NCBI RefSeq assembly: GCF_900107935.1
Contig: NZ_FNVG01000004.1
Span: forward strand, 62,001 to 126,000
Origin: Vibrio hangzhouensis
GTDB lineage: Bacteria; Pseudomonadota; Gammaproteobacteria; Enterobacterales; Vibrionaceae
Direction: 5' to 3'
DNA length: 64,000 nt
Part shown: piece after piece, positions 54,617 through 63,030 of the stretch
Layout: each line of letters begins with the position of its first letter
Position numbering within the stretch: position 1 is the stretch's first letter
Translations under genes and position numbers: made by a program
The notes under the pieces: model-generated
Told to the model about the DNA's origin: nothing
Database searches by the model: none
Seen by the model: the letters and a program-made list of their open reading frames with translations, nothing else

Positions 54617-56020
54617 ATGACTTTTCTCACTATGCCACTGCACTCTAAAGACGCTGAGGCACTTTATGTTGCATTACTCGAACAGGTATCCGCCAATGAT
54701 AGTGCTGGCCTTACCGAAAATCTTAAGACGGCAGAATCTGTGATATTGCCGCTCGTTTTTCGCAAGCTGACAATAAATGAACGTGCCGCGATATGGGCAC
54801 TACTGACATCAAATACTCCACAACTTGCAGCGAACCTGCTCGATCACTTCAATAATACTGAGCTAATCAGCCTGATAAAGGCACTCCCCATAAAGACCAC
54901 TATCCTGCTATTTCAACATTTGCGCTCCCCTGACAGGCGACTGCTACTTAACCACTTGCCTGCAGAGTATCAATCTCAGTTGAAGCTCTCTTTGCCTTCT
55001 AGCTGGAAATACGAAGAGAAAGCCGCACTGGCTTACTCGAGTAAAACGGTTGGTGGGATCTGCAAAAGTGAAGTACTCAAGTTAGATCAGGATGCAACCG
55101 TAGCCGATCTGGGGTCCGCCCTGAGAGCAGAAGAGCAAACTTCCGGTCAATTAGAATGGCGCTATGTCTATCTTCACGACGAAAGAGGCGCATACCTAGG
55201 GGCGTTGAAAATACGTGACATTTTTCTCCGCCCTTACGGAGCGAAATTGAGAGACTACCTGGATCTCACGGTGCCAGTTATTGCACCAGATAAAGATCTG
55301 CATGCACTGAAAAGCATGCTCGACAGCAAACCCCACTCGGTCATTCCAGTGGTTAATGACAACGGTTTTCAAATTGGTGTGGTGGGGTCGACTCACCTGA
55401 ATGAAGCTCTGTACCAGAGTTCCAAACAGCAACTACTAGAACAGGCTGGCGTATTGGGTGGGGACGAATTTCGCGCTATGCCAATGAAGGTGCGCAACGT
55501 GCGCCGTCTTGCTTTTCTATTGCCATCGGTAATGCTGAGTTATATCGCGGTCTCGATCATCGCCGCCTTCGAACCCATTATTGAGCAAATAGCGGTTCTG
55601 GCGGCCATTTTACCCCTGGTAGCCAACCTCTCTGGTGCGGCGGGCAATCAGGCGGTTGCCGTATCGATTCGCGAGCTTTCTACCGGTCGGCTGTCCACAA
55701 AAGATCTACTCTACGTAGTACTCAAAGAAATGCCGATAGGGCTAGTCAATGGCCTGCTGATTGGCATCGTACTCGCCGTTCTGACCATGATCACTCATGA
55801 CCAACAACCGTTGGCATTGCCCCTGTTGATTGGCGCTGCCTATGCGGTGTCTTCGGTATTGGCAGTCATCATTGGAGGCTCACTGCCACTGCTGCTCAAG
55901 CGATTCAATCTCGACCCAGCCATGCTCTCCAGCCCAATTCTGACCACGTTAACCGATGCCATAGCCTTTTTCAGCGTCCTTTACTTAACGCAAACTTTCT
56001 TACTTTCAGCCGTTGTCTAA
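54617..56020 (+). CDS. MgtE-family magnesium transporter
   Basis: A 467-residue protein with the MgtE domain order: N-terminal superhelical domain (about 1-125), a CBS pair (about 140-260, 'VYLHDERGAYLGALKIRDIF' and 'SVIPVVNDNGFQIGVV') that senses cytoplasmic Mg2+, and five membrane helices. 'LVANLSGAAGNQAVAVSIRE' near residue 335 and 'LPLLLKRFNLDPAMLSSPIL' carry the pore motifs. AAAGG precedes the start by about 10 bases. It follows chaA after 95 bases and overlaps the TTG frame of marC. Confidence 0.92.
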   Translation: MTFLTMPLHSKDAEALYVALLEQVSANDSAGLTENLKTAESVILPLVFRKLTINERAAIWALLTSNTPQLAANLLDHFNNTELISLIKALPIKTTILLFQHLRSPDRRLLLNHLPAEYQSQLKLSLPSSWKYEEKAALAYSSKTVGGICKSEVLKLDQDATVADLGSALRAEEQTSGQLEWRYVYLHDERGAYLGALKIRDIFLRPYGAKLRDYLDLTVPVIAPDKDLHALKSMLDSKPHSVIPVVNDNGFQIGVVGSTHLNEALYQSSKQQLLEQAGVLGGDEFRAMPMKVRNVRRLAFLLPSVMLSYIAVSIIAAFEPIIEQIAVLAAILPLVANLSGAAGNQAVAVSIRELSTGRLSTKDLLYVVLKEMPIGLVNGLLIGIVLAVLTMITHDQQPLALPLLIGAAYAVSSVLAVIIGGSLPLLLKRFNLDPAMLSSPILTTLTDAIAFFSVLYLTQTFLLSAVV

Positions 56021-56036
56021 CCAACAGGAAAACCAT

Positions 56037-56687
56037 ATGCAAATCGAAACACTGTTTACTTACCTGACTTTAACCGTCATTGGTCTACTGCCCATCATGA
56101 ACCCGCCCGCTGCTGCCACCGTGCTACTGGGACTCAGCAAAGGGCGCGACAAAAACTACATCGTATCTCAGGCGAAGGCGGTGGGGGTCTACCTGTTTAT
56201 CGCCTTATGCATTACCTTTTTTATCGGTGCGACGGTTTTAGATCTGTTCAGTATCTCTATCCCTAGTTTGCGTCTTGGTGGCGGCATCATCATTGTCGCA
56301 ATCGGATTCAATATGCTTTTTCCAAGAAAAGAAGCGGACAACACCTCGCCGGGTCAGGATTCCATCGCTTTGGTTCCACTCACCATTCCTTCACTCTGCG
56401 GCCCTGGCACCATGGCATTAATCATCAGTCTAGCCGCAGAGTTGGCTATCCATCGTGACGAGCTGCATATGCCGAGTGTTTACAGCGGGGTGATTGCTGG
56501 CTTTGCTATTGTCGCGCTCATTGCCGCCTTCACTTTGAGTATGGCCTACCCGCTCCTGAGAGCACTGGGGCAAAACGGCATTAATGCGTTTACCCGCATC
56601 ATGGGCTTTCTGCTCATTTGCATGGGTGTTCAGTTCTTTACCCTGGGCATTGAAGAGATCGCACTGGAAATCTACCAGATGTTATAG
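56037..56687 (+). CDS. MarC-family integral membrane protein
   Basis: A 216-residue protein with six helices, starting 'MQIETLFTYLTLTVIGLLPI' and containing 'MNPPAAATVLLGLSKG' and 'IALVPLTIPSLCGPGTMALI', the two repeats with conserved Pro of the MarC/SNG family. Its function is not established, despite the old link to antibiotic resistance. CAGGA precedes the ATG at 56037, 16 bases after the mgtE stop, so it is likely in the same operon. A TTG start at 56013 overlapping mgtE is possible. Confidence 0.85.
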   Translation: MQIETLFTYLTLTVIGLLPIMNPPAAATVLLGLSKGRDKNYIVSQAKAVGVYLFIALCITFFIGATVLDLFSISIPSLRLGGGIIIVAIGFNMLFPRKEADNTSPGQDSIALVPLTIPSLCGPGTMALIISLAAELAIHRDELHMPSVYSGVIAGFAIVALIAAFTLSMAYPLLRALGQNGINAFTRIMGFLLICMGVQFFTLGIEEIALEIYQML

Positions 56688-56719
56688 ACAGCAGATCTGA
56701 CTGCTCAGTTAACAGACAC

Positions 56720-56745
56720 AAAAAAGCCCCAGTAAAAACTGGGGC
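56720..56745. terminator. Bidirectional terminator
   Basis: GCCCCAGT-AAAA-ACTGGGGC, perfect 8-bp stem, preceded by a run of A (a T run on the minus strand). It is strongest for the minus-strand esterase gene ending at 56762, and may also end marC. Confidence 0.85.
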
Positions 56746-56761
56746 GTTCAATTCAATAAAA

Positions 56762-57811
56762 CTAAAGTAAGTTTGCCCGCATGAAGCGGCTCAACGCCTG
56801 GTAGTGTTCGTTAGACTCTGGCGTTCCCAGAGCGGCCATATAGTCACCATGCGACTGACCTTCATAAACATTTAACTCTGTGACGTTCCCAGCTCGCTTA
56901 AGTGCTCTGTCCAACCTGATCGTGTCACTCAGCAACAGGTCACGAGTTCCGGTAATCAAATAACTTGGTGGAAAATTCTCAAAACTGCCGTTAATGGGTG
57001 ACACCAAAGGATCACTGAGATCTTTATTGCCAACATAGACATCTACCATTGCTTCGCCCAAGCCTCGCCAACTACCAAGGATGTGGTCGACGCCTTCATT
57101 AATATGGCGACTGTCTCCGGTGAATGTCATGTCCACAGACGGTGTTCCCACATACAAGCCAGCTGGCGCTGAAACCTTGATACGGTTAAGTTCCTGCACT
57201 GCCAGCACGGATAATGCTCCCCCTGCCGATGAGCCCCCCATAACCATTGAGTCCGCTGTGCGATCTTTTAATAACGCACGCCATACAGTCACAATATCGT
57301 CACGTCCAGCTGGTGCCGGAGACTCTGGGCCCTTGCTGTAATCAATGGCGAGTACCGGAATTTGCATGTGATGTGCAATGACCACCCCTTCTGTGGTTGA
57401 GGCCAAGCCTCCATTAAGTAGGTAACCTCCGCCTTGTACCGCAACAAAAAGCTTATCTTTTAGCTCTGGTGCAACCGTTTTAGGTGTAATCCAATATACC
57501 GAAACACCGGCAATCGCATCTTTCACAATCGTCGCCCCCAACTGCTCTGACAATGCCTGCGCTCGCTCTCCAGCAATTGCGTCTCGGGCTGCTATAAACT
57601 CGCGCCACTCAGCATCACTGGCTGGATAACCTTCCATCAGTGCCGAGGTATTCGCCGCAGGAAACTGCTTAGAGAACTGATAGAACTCCTTACTGACTGC
57701 AGTTGTCAGTGGTACCGGCTCGGAAGAAAGGGTCACGTTTTTGGCACTCACCAGTGTTGATGTAGTGGCACTGCATATCGCAAGTAGAGACGCGATTAAT
57801 TTTTTGTTCAT
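56762..57811 (-). CDS. Exported alpha/beta-hydrolase (HSL-type carboxylesterase)
   Basis: The 349-residue precursor has a signal peptide (about 1-23, VSA). The oxyanion motif is QGGGY (126-130) rather than the usual HGGG; the nucleophile elbow GSSAG (193-197) holds Ser195; 'YLITGTRDLLLSD' gives the Asp and 'YEGQSHGDYM' the His. The hormone-sensitive-lipase family hydrolyses short acyl esters; this one should act in the periplasm. AAGG is seven bases before the ATG. Divergent from the sulfatase-like gene, with repeat site C between. Confidence 0.88.
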   Translation of the reverse strand: MNKKLIASLLAICSATTSTLVSAKNVTLSSEPVPLTTAVSKEFYQFSKQFPAANTSALMEGYPASDAEWREFIAARDAIAGERAQALSEQLGATIVKDAIAGVSVYWITPKTVAPELKDKLFVAVQGGGYLLNGGLASTTEGVVIAHHMQIPVLAIDYSKGPESPAPAGRDDIVTVWRALLKDRTADSMVMGGSSAGGALSVLAVQELNRIKVSAPAGLYVGTPSVDMTFTGDSRHINEGVDHILGSWRGLGEAMVDVYVGNKDLSDPLVSPINGSFENFPPSYLITGTRDLLLSDTIRLDRALKRAGNVTELNVYEGQSHGDYMAALGTPESNEHYQALSRFMRANLL

Positions 57812-57882
57812 GGATTCACCTTAATGGTTGGGAGAAGTAACTCTGTTGGAGCGTATTAGACCGTGAGACAGTCACTCTGACC

Positions 57883-57901
57883 ATGAATTGAACAAATTCA
57901 T
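57883..57901. promoter_or_regulatory. Inverted-repeat site C
   Basis: ATGAATT-GAACA-AATTCAT, perfect 7-bp arms with a 5-base spacer, 72 bases upstream of the esterase start and 212 bases before the sulfatase-like start. The spacer differs from the other sites while the arms are kept, which suggests selection on the arms. The rest of this 300-base intergenic region shows no gene. Confidence 0.65.
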
Positions 57902-58112
57902 TTTTGTTGCTTTACCATGAGCTAACCTGCTCAAAAATGAATCGCTGTAATTCGTCGTTTCTGTTAACGCCCATCCATAAACTTTCAAACATCAACCAGG
58001 GTATAGCCCTTTAAACCGTATCCATCACACACAAAAAGCCATCGCTAAACAGATTTAAAGTGAACCCGTTTACGGGAATTGGATACATTCAACGACGAGG
58101 TGTATAAGTCCG

Positions 58113-59885
58113 ATGACCATAAGTAATTCAATCAAAACACTGACCGCAACGTTCATTGGCTTTGCGATAACGGGTATTGCCCATGCTCAGTCTCATCAAT
58201 ACGGTATGTCTTTGCATGATGAACTGGTAACAACAAACAGCGGTGCAATAACGACACACCCGCAAGCGAATGTGGATGCCAGCTATAACATAGAGACCAA
58301 ACACATCACCGAAATTACCGATGACGTATATCGTATAGCGGGATGGGGTATAGGCAACATTATTGCCATGAAAGCACCTGAAGGGTGGCTCATCATCGAT
58401 ACTGGTGACAACACTGAAGTTGCAAACGCGCAGCGCTTTGCATTGGAACAGAAGCTTGGTAAGCCTATCTCGGTCGCCGCCATTCTTTACACCCACTCGC
58501 ACTATACCCACGGAACCTCAGTCTGGGCGGACGAAGGCACTAAGATCTACGGCCATGAACATCTGGTAAAAAACCTACAAGCAGATTCTGGTATTAATGT
58601 TCTGAGTGGAAATTTCGCGACCAGAGCGGTCATTCAGTTTGGTATGTTGCATCCTCTGGAGGGAAAAGACGCTTTTCCGAGCAAACTGGGGTTTAGCAAA
58701 GATAAACTCACTGGTGGGTCTGGATTTGTGGCTCCTGATATTACCTTCAAAGATGGCCGTGTTGAAACCCATACTGTCGCTGGCCTGACTGTGGAAGTCT
58801 TGCCAAGTCAAACCGATGTTCTCGATTCGGTTGCGTTTTATTTCCCGCAACAAAAACTGCTGGTCTCAAATGCGATGAACAGCAACAGCGTGTTCAACCT
58901 GTACACGTTACGTGGGGATATCTATCGCGATCCTATACGCATGGTTGATGCAGCGGATCTGGCATTAAGTCGCGATATTGAGTTCCACGTCGATATTCAT
59001 GGCTCTGCCAACATCGGCAGTGTCGCCGCTCGTCATGCAATCACCTCATTTCGCGACAGTATGCAGTTGATCCACGATCAGACCCTCCGAGGGATAGCAA
59101 TGGGTAAAGACGGACAAGAGATTGCCGAGTGGATCCATATGCCAGTATCCCTGCGTGCCAACAAAGAAACCTATGGGCAAGTCGAGAGCTACGCCAAGCA
59201 GGTTTATAACGCCCGAATTGGCTGGATGGGCTGGGACGTTTACGACATCAACCCACTTCCCAAACAGCAGCAAGCGGAAAAAACCGTAGAGGCGATGGGT
59301 GGTGCCGATGCCGTGATAGCTATGATTGCCAAAGCGCAAGCTAAGGGCGATATCGCCAGTACGCAGTGGAGCTTATTCTTAACAACTCAATTGATGAATA
59401 TGGGTGTCATGCCTGATGAGGTAAAACAACTGCGTGCAAATGCGGCTCGCACTTTAGGACAACATACCACATCCGCCAATGCGCGTGGCTTCTACATCTC
59501 AGAAGCCTTGCTCCACGAAGGCAAAATGCTATATGCAGGAACCACTCTGGATAACTACCAGCAACTCAGTCAACTGCTGGGAACGATTACTGCAGAGAAA
59601 CTGGCGAATTCTCCTTTGCAAAACAACGTCAATTACCTGCGATTTATGGTGGACTCAAGACAAGCAGAAGGTAAGCAGCTCGAATTCAATCTCCACTTTA
59701 CCGATGAACATGAACACTATGCCATTGCTCTCAGAAATGGAGTGATCGCTATTACTACCCAGCCAAACTCAGGAAAGACCTTTGAACTCACCAAGCGGGA
59801 TTGGGACGACATGTTACTCGGAGTTGAGCCCTTCTCTCATTTACACCAAGACCTAAACGTATTGGAACAGGCCATTGTTCGTTAA
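58113..59885 (+). CDS. Exported alkylsulfatase-like metallo-beta-lactamase protein with altered metal site
   Basis: A 590-residue precursor with a signal peptide (about 1-25, GIAHA). The order of a type III (SdsA1-like) alkylsulfatase is kept: MBL domain, 'FNLYTLRGDIYRDP', 'FRDSMQLIHDQTLRG', a dimerisation domain with 'EAMGGADAVIAMIAKAQAKG', and a C-terminal SCP2-like lipid-binding domain. The metal motif THSHYTHG (127-134) keeps His128, His130 and His133 but has Thr132 in place of the zinc-ligating Asp; the later Glu ligands appear as 'SQTDVLDS' and 'VSNAMNS'. It may have another metal, another reaction or no catalysis. Confidence 0.85.
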   Translation: MTISNSIKTLTATFIGFAITGIAHAQSHQYGMSLHDELVTTNSGAITTHPQANVDASYNIETKHITEITDDVYRIAGWGIGNIIAMKAPEGWLIIDTGDNTEVANAQRFALEQKLGKPISVAAILYTHSHYTHGTSVWADEGTKIYGHEHLVKNLQADSGINVLSGNFATRAVIQFGMLHPLEGKDAFPSKLGFSKDKLTGGSGFVAPDITFKDGRVETHTVAGLTVEVLPSQTDVLDSVAFYFPQQKLLVSNAMNSNSVFNLYTLRGDIYRDPIRMVDAADLALSRDIEFHVDIHGSANIGSVAARHAITSFRDSMQLIHDQTLRGIAMGKDGQEIAEWIHMPVSLRANKETYGQVESYAKQVYNARIGWMGWDVYDINPLPKQQQAEKTVEAMGGADAVIAMIAKAQAKGDIASTQWSLFLTTQLMNMGVMPDEVKQLRANAARTLGQHTTSANARGFYISEALLHEGKMLYAGTTLDNYQQLSQLLGTITAEKLANSPLQNNVNYLRFMVDSRQAEGKQLEFNLHFTDEHEHYAIALRNGVIAITTQPNSGKTFELTKRDWDDMLLGVEPFSHLHQDLNVLEQAIVR

Positions 59886-59960
59886 TCAAAGCCTGAGTAA
59901 ACGCATGGTCAGCCTCAGCACTGTCAAGACTGACCATGCAACATGGCGTAATAGCGAAAG

Positions 59961-59977
59961 TGAATTTCTCTAATTCA
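59961..59977. promoter_or_regulatory. Inverted-repeat site D
   Basis: TGAATT-TCTCT-AATTCA, perfect arms (a seventh pair would be G-T), 117 bases upstream of the outer-membrane protein start at 60094 and 76 bases after the sulfatase-like stop. Its first 14 bases equal those of site A. Confidence 0.65.
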
Positions 59978-60093
59978 TCGTCCTTCAAACAAAAGCCCCG
60001 TATATTCACCCCACAAAACAATGTCCATGCGATTTATTTACCAGCTTAATCAATAAGCTATCGTCAATTTGCTATTTATTGGAACACAACGTT

Positions 60094-60771
60094 ATGAGAA
60101 AAATCACTATTGCCACCACACTACTAGCTACAATGTTTGCCACTGGGGCTCTTGCCAACAACAATATCAACTTCTCAAACCCTTACGAGTTATACAGCGG
60201 TTTCTCCGTTGGTTATGGCACAAATGACTTTGACCTAAGTGCTCAGTTCACCAGCAAAGTGAACCCTGACTGGAATCTACTCGGTACTTATCACAGTGAC
60301 AGTAACTTTGACAACCATGACCTCAGATTGGGTGTTATCAACAACCAGGGACTCGGCTACTACGTCGCCTATGACTACGAAGCAAAGTACAGCAACAAAA
60401 ATGTGCGCGCAAACAGCCTGGAAATTGGCGCACACTGGAGCACGCCGATAAACAGAAACCTTAAGTTCACCCCTGAAGTTTCACTGGGTATGTTTGAGCA
60501 CAAAAAGATGACTAACACTGCGTATTACACGCAACTGGCATTGAACATGGGATATGACACAGGCAAAAACATCTGGCTTAGCGTGACGCCTGAGTACACC
60601 TATAGTTTTAACGATCTTAAAGAAGACAACGGCAGCCGATCCAGTTTTAGAAACTGGGATCTGATTGCCGATGTAGGCTACAAAATCAACAACAACCAAA
60701 GTCTTGTCTACACCTATCAATACGATGACGGTGACCACCTGTCTCTGGTTTCTTACCGAGTTGGTTTCTAA
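60094..60771 (+). CDS. Small outer-membrane beta-barrel protein
   Basis: A 225-residue protein with a signal peptide (about 1-22, GALA before NNN). The mature chain shows regular strands with Tyr and Asn at the turns ('YELYSGFSVGYGTNDFDLSA', 'LGYYVAYDYEAKY', 'QSLVYTYQYDD') and ends 'LVSYRVGF' with the terminal Phe recognised for barrel insertion. About ten to twelve strands fit. I cannot name the family. Its upstream region contains repeat site D, so it may be co-regulated with the esterase and sulfatase-like genes. A terminator follows. Confidence 0.75.
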   Translation: MRKITIATTLLATMFATGALANNNINFSNPYELYSGFSVGYGTNDFDLSAQFTSKVNPDWNLLGTYHSDSNFDNHDLRLGVINNQGLGYYVAYDYEAKYSNKNVRANSLEIGAHWSTPINRNLKFTPEVSLGMFEHKKMTNTAYYTQLALNMGYDTGKNIWLSVTPEYTYSFNDLKEDNGSRSSFRNWDLIADVGYKINNNQSLVYTYQYDDGDHLSLVSYRVGF

Positions 60772-60775
60772 CCTT

Positions 60776-60800
60776 AAAAAGTCCGCAGAAGCGGACTTTT
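60776..60800 (+). terminator. Rho-independent terminator
   Basis: AAAAAGTCCGC-AGAA-GCGGACTTTT, four bases after the stop codon of the barrel protein gene. Confidence 0.92.
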
Positions 60801-60914
60801 ATTTTCAACAATCCCACAAGTTTGGTATTAACCGAAAATGAACACCCAACTCAGAGTTCATTAATTGCACCTTAGATAAAGTGAACAGCAACTCACTACA
60901 ACAGGGACAATTAT

Positions 60915-61643
60915 ATGAAACCTCTTAGCATCGTCATTATCACTCTCAATGAAGAGAAACGCATTGCCCGATTACTTAGCGACCTGAGCCGTCAGACCTA
61001 CCAAAACTTCGAAATAATCGTCGTTGATTCCAACAGTGATGACCGCACTTGTGAAGTGGCAGAAAAATACCGTCCTGCCTTGCCTGAGTCAACGGTTCAC
61101 AGCATGGAAACGCGTGGTGTCAGCCTTGGGCGTAACACAGGAGCTAAGTTAGCCAAACATGAACGACTACTGTTTCTAGATGCCGATGTCCGCTTAGACA
61201 AAGACTTTCTAGAGAATGCGATGACCAAGCTTGAAGAAGAGAAACTCGAAGTTGCAGGTATTTACATGGGTTCGCGAAAGCTTGCTCCGGCCTATAAAGC
61301 GGGTTATGGACTCTTTAATGCGGGGCTATTTACCACTCAGTTCTTTTTCCCAACCGCCGTTGGGGCGTGCATTTTCTCTACCAAACGTGCTCATGATGAG
61401 ATTGGCGGCTTTGATGAAAGCATCGTGCTTTGCGAAGACTGTAACTACGTGAAAAAAGCCGCTAAGACTTGGCGCTTCAGATTCTTACCGCTGAGCTTCC
61501 AGTTTGACCCACGTCGGCTTGAGCAAGATGGCTTCTTCAAAATGGGATTCACTTATTTCAAAGCCAATGTTCGCCGATTTTTCTTTGGAGAAATGCGCAA
61601 CAACGAGATGGAATACCAGTTCGGTCACTACCAACAGCAGTAA
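60915..61643 (+). CDS. Family 2 glycosyltransferase
   Basis: A 242-residue GT-A fold protein without membrane helix at the start. 'LSIVIITLNEEKRIARLLSD' opens the nucleotide-sugar-binding domain, 'FEIIVVDSNSDDRT' gives the first Asp, and the metal-binding DxD is Asp89-Ala90-Asp91 in 'LLFLDADVRLD'. 'IVLCEDCNYVKKA' has the E-D of the catalytic region. A hydrophobic stretch (about 130-155) may bring it to the membrane. It precedes a DedA-LssY gene by 54 bases and may share a transcript. Acceptor unknown. Confidence 0.88.
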   Translation: MKPLSIVIITLNEEKRIARLLSDLSRQTYQNFEIIVVDSNSDDRTCEVAEKYRPALPESTVHSMETRGVSLGRNTGAKLAKHERLLFLDADVRLDKDFLENAMTKLEEEKLEVAGIYMGSRKLAPAYKAGYGLFNAGLFTTQFFFPTAVGACIFSTKRAHDEIGGFDESIVLCEDCNYVKKAAKTWRFRFLPLSFQFDPRRLEQDGFFKMGFTYFKANVRRFFFGEMRNNEMEYQFGHYQQQ

Positions 61644-61697
61644 CCAATACCACTAACCCTTTCAAAACGACAACAACTAAGGACGTAAGGAATCGTT

Positions 61698-62954
61698 ATG
61701 TTTGAGACATTGGGACTGTTTCTCGGTTCTTTCTTTGACGCAATTATTGGCCCTAACCTCTTGGTTCCGGGAGAACCCTTTATGATTGCCGCGGGATATC
61801 AACTATACAGTGGTGGATATCTCGCCGTTGTCGCAGTACTACTGGGTGGATTACTCGGTGATCAATTGAGCTTCTTTGTTGGCCGTCACTACGGGTTTAA
61901 CGCACAAAAGAAGCTTCTTCGCTGGCAACCTAAAATACGCAGACCGCTAGCTCGATGTCGCCTTCTCATGAACCGCAATTCATTTTGGGTGATCGCCTTT
62001 GCAAGGCTACTGGGTCCTATTGCTTGGGTTGTGCCATTTATGGCGGGGACCAACCATATTCGCTGGCGCAAGTTTTCTCTGTATGCCTTGATAGGGTTAT
62101 TACTGGGTGTAGGCCAATTTGTTGTTTGGGGTTATCTGTTAGCGGCTGGTGTGGACAATGTGCCAATGTTAGGTGAGATGGCTACCTTCATCTCTGAACA
62201 CAAATATACGTTAGGATTAAGCCTAGCATCCCTAGCCCTATTCTATTTTGGACTCAAAAAGCAATGGCGTTATGCGTGGCTAAAGGCGAGTAGCTTTCTG
62301 CTGGTTGGCATACTGGCACTCAATTACTCTCACTTTTTTTGGTTTAGCGACGACACCGTCATCTCTACTGACGACATTCAAAACAATGTGATTGATGTCA
62401 AAGGCCTTAACTACAAGGTTTTCGCGGGTCAATCGTCGATTTACCCGGCCCAAGCAGTAAATGTGGTCTATTTGGGTGAAAGCCCCAAGAACCTGATGCG
62501 ACAGTTGGGATGGATTGAAAATCAAACTTTTTCACGCAATGACCTCGAATTTGCTGATTATCTTAGCCTGGTCAGAAACAACACGCCTCCGATATCGGAT
62601 TTGTTCTGGGATGGTCAGCCTCAGCATATGGCGTTTCAGCTTCCAGGTTCACTAACTCAGCGTTCTCATATTCGTTGGTGGAACACAGGTACCGATACTC
62701 AGACCCAACAACCGGTCTGGATTGGAGCATTAAGCTACGACAATGGATTAACACTGACGCCATACGGCGGCATCATTACCGTTCTACACAGTGTGGCAGC
62801 CGATGTAGACAGCGAACGAGATAAACTCAAATCCAGCGTACTGAGGCTAAACGCTGAATGGAATGCCGAGAACCTTCAACTGGCTAATGTCACTGCGAAA
62901 AACGACCAACATGACTATTTTACAGATGGTCAGGTATTGGTGGTGTCTCAGTAA
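61698..62954 (+). CDS. DedA-family membrane protein with LssY-like C-terminal domain
   Basis: The 418-residue protein has a DedA/SNARE-associated domain (about 1-170): 'LLVPGEPFMIAAGYQLYSGG', 'LLGGLLGDQLSFFVGRHYGF' with the acidic and Arg residues of the family, and 'FARLLGPIAWVVPFMAGTNH', the F-x-R-x-x-P-x-x-R/H-type motif. One further helix near 200 is followed by a periplasmic domain (about 225-418) like LssY-C ('MRQLGWIENQTFSRNDLEFA'). DedA proteins are linked to lipid carrier flipping and membrane homeostasis. Confidence 0.85.
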   Translation: MFETLGLFLGSFFDAIIGPNLLVPGEPFMIAAGYQLYSGGYLAVVAVLLGGLLGDQLSFFVGRHYGFNAQKKLLRWQPKIRRPLARCRLLMNRNSFWVIAFARLLGPIAWVVPFMAGTNHIRWRKFSLYALIGLLLGVGQFVVWGYLLAAGVDNVPMLGEMATFISEHKYTLGLSLASLALFYFGLKKQWRYAWLKASSFLLVGILALNYSHFFWFSDDTVISTDDIQNNVIDVKGLNYKVFAGQSSIYPAQAVNVVYLGESPKNLMRQLGWIENQTFSRNDLEFADYLSLVRNNTPPISDLFWDGQPQHMAFQLPGSLTQRSHIRWWNTGTDTQTQQPVWIGALSYDNGLTLTPYGGIITVLHSVAADVDSERDKLKSSVLRLNAEWNAENLQLANVTAKNDQHDYFTDGQVLVVSQ

Positions 62955-63000
62955 TTACCTGTTGGCAAGGCAAAAACCGCATGGCTATAGCGGAAGCGCC

Positions 63001-63021
63001 AAAACGGACAGGTCCGTTTTT
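63001..63021. terminator. Bidirectional terminator
   Basis: AAAACGGAC pairs with GTCCGTTTT (the innermost pairs forming a CAGG-type loop), with one more T. It lies between the stops of the DedA-LssY gene and the convergent hydrolase gene. Confidence 0.8.
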
Positions 63022-63030
63022 ATCTCGGGC

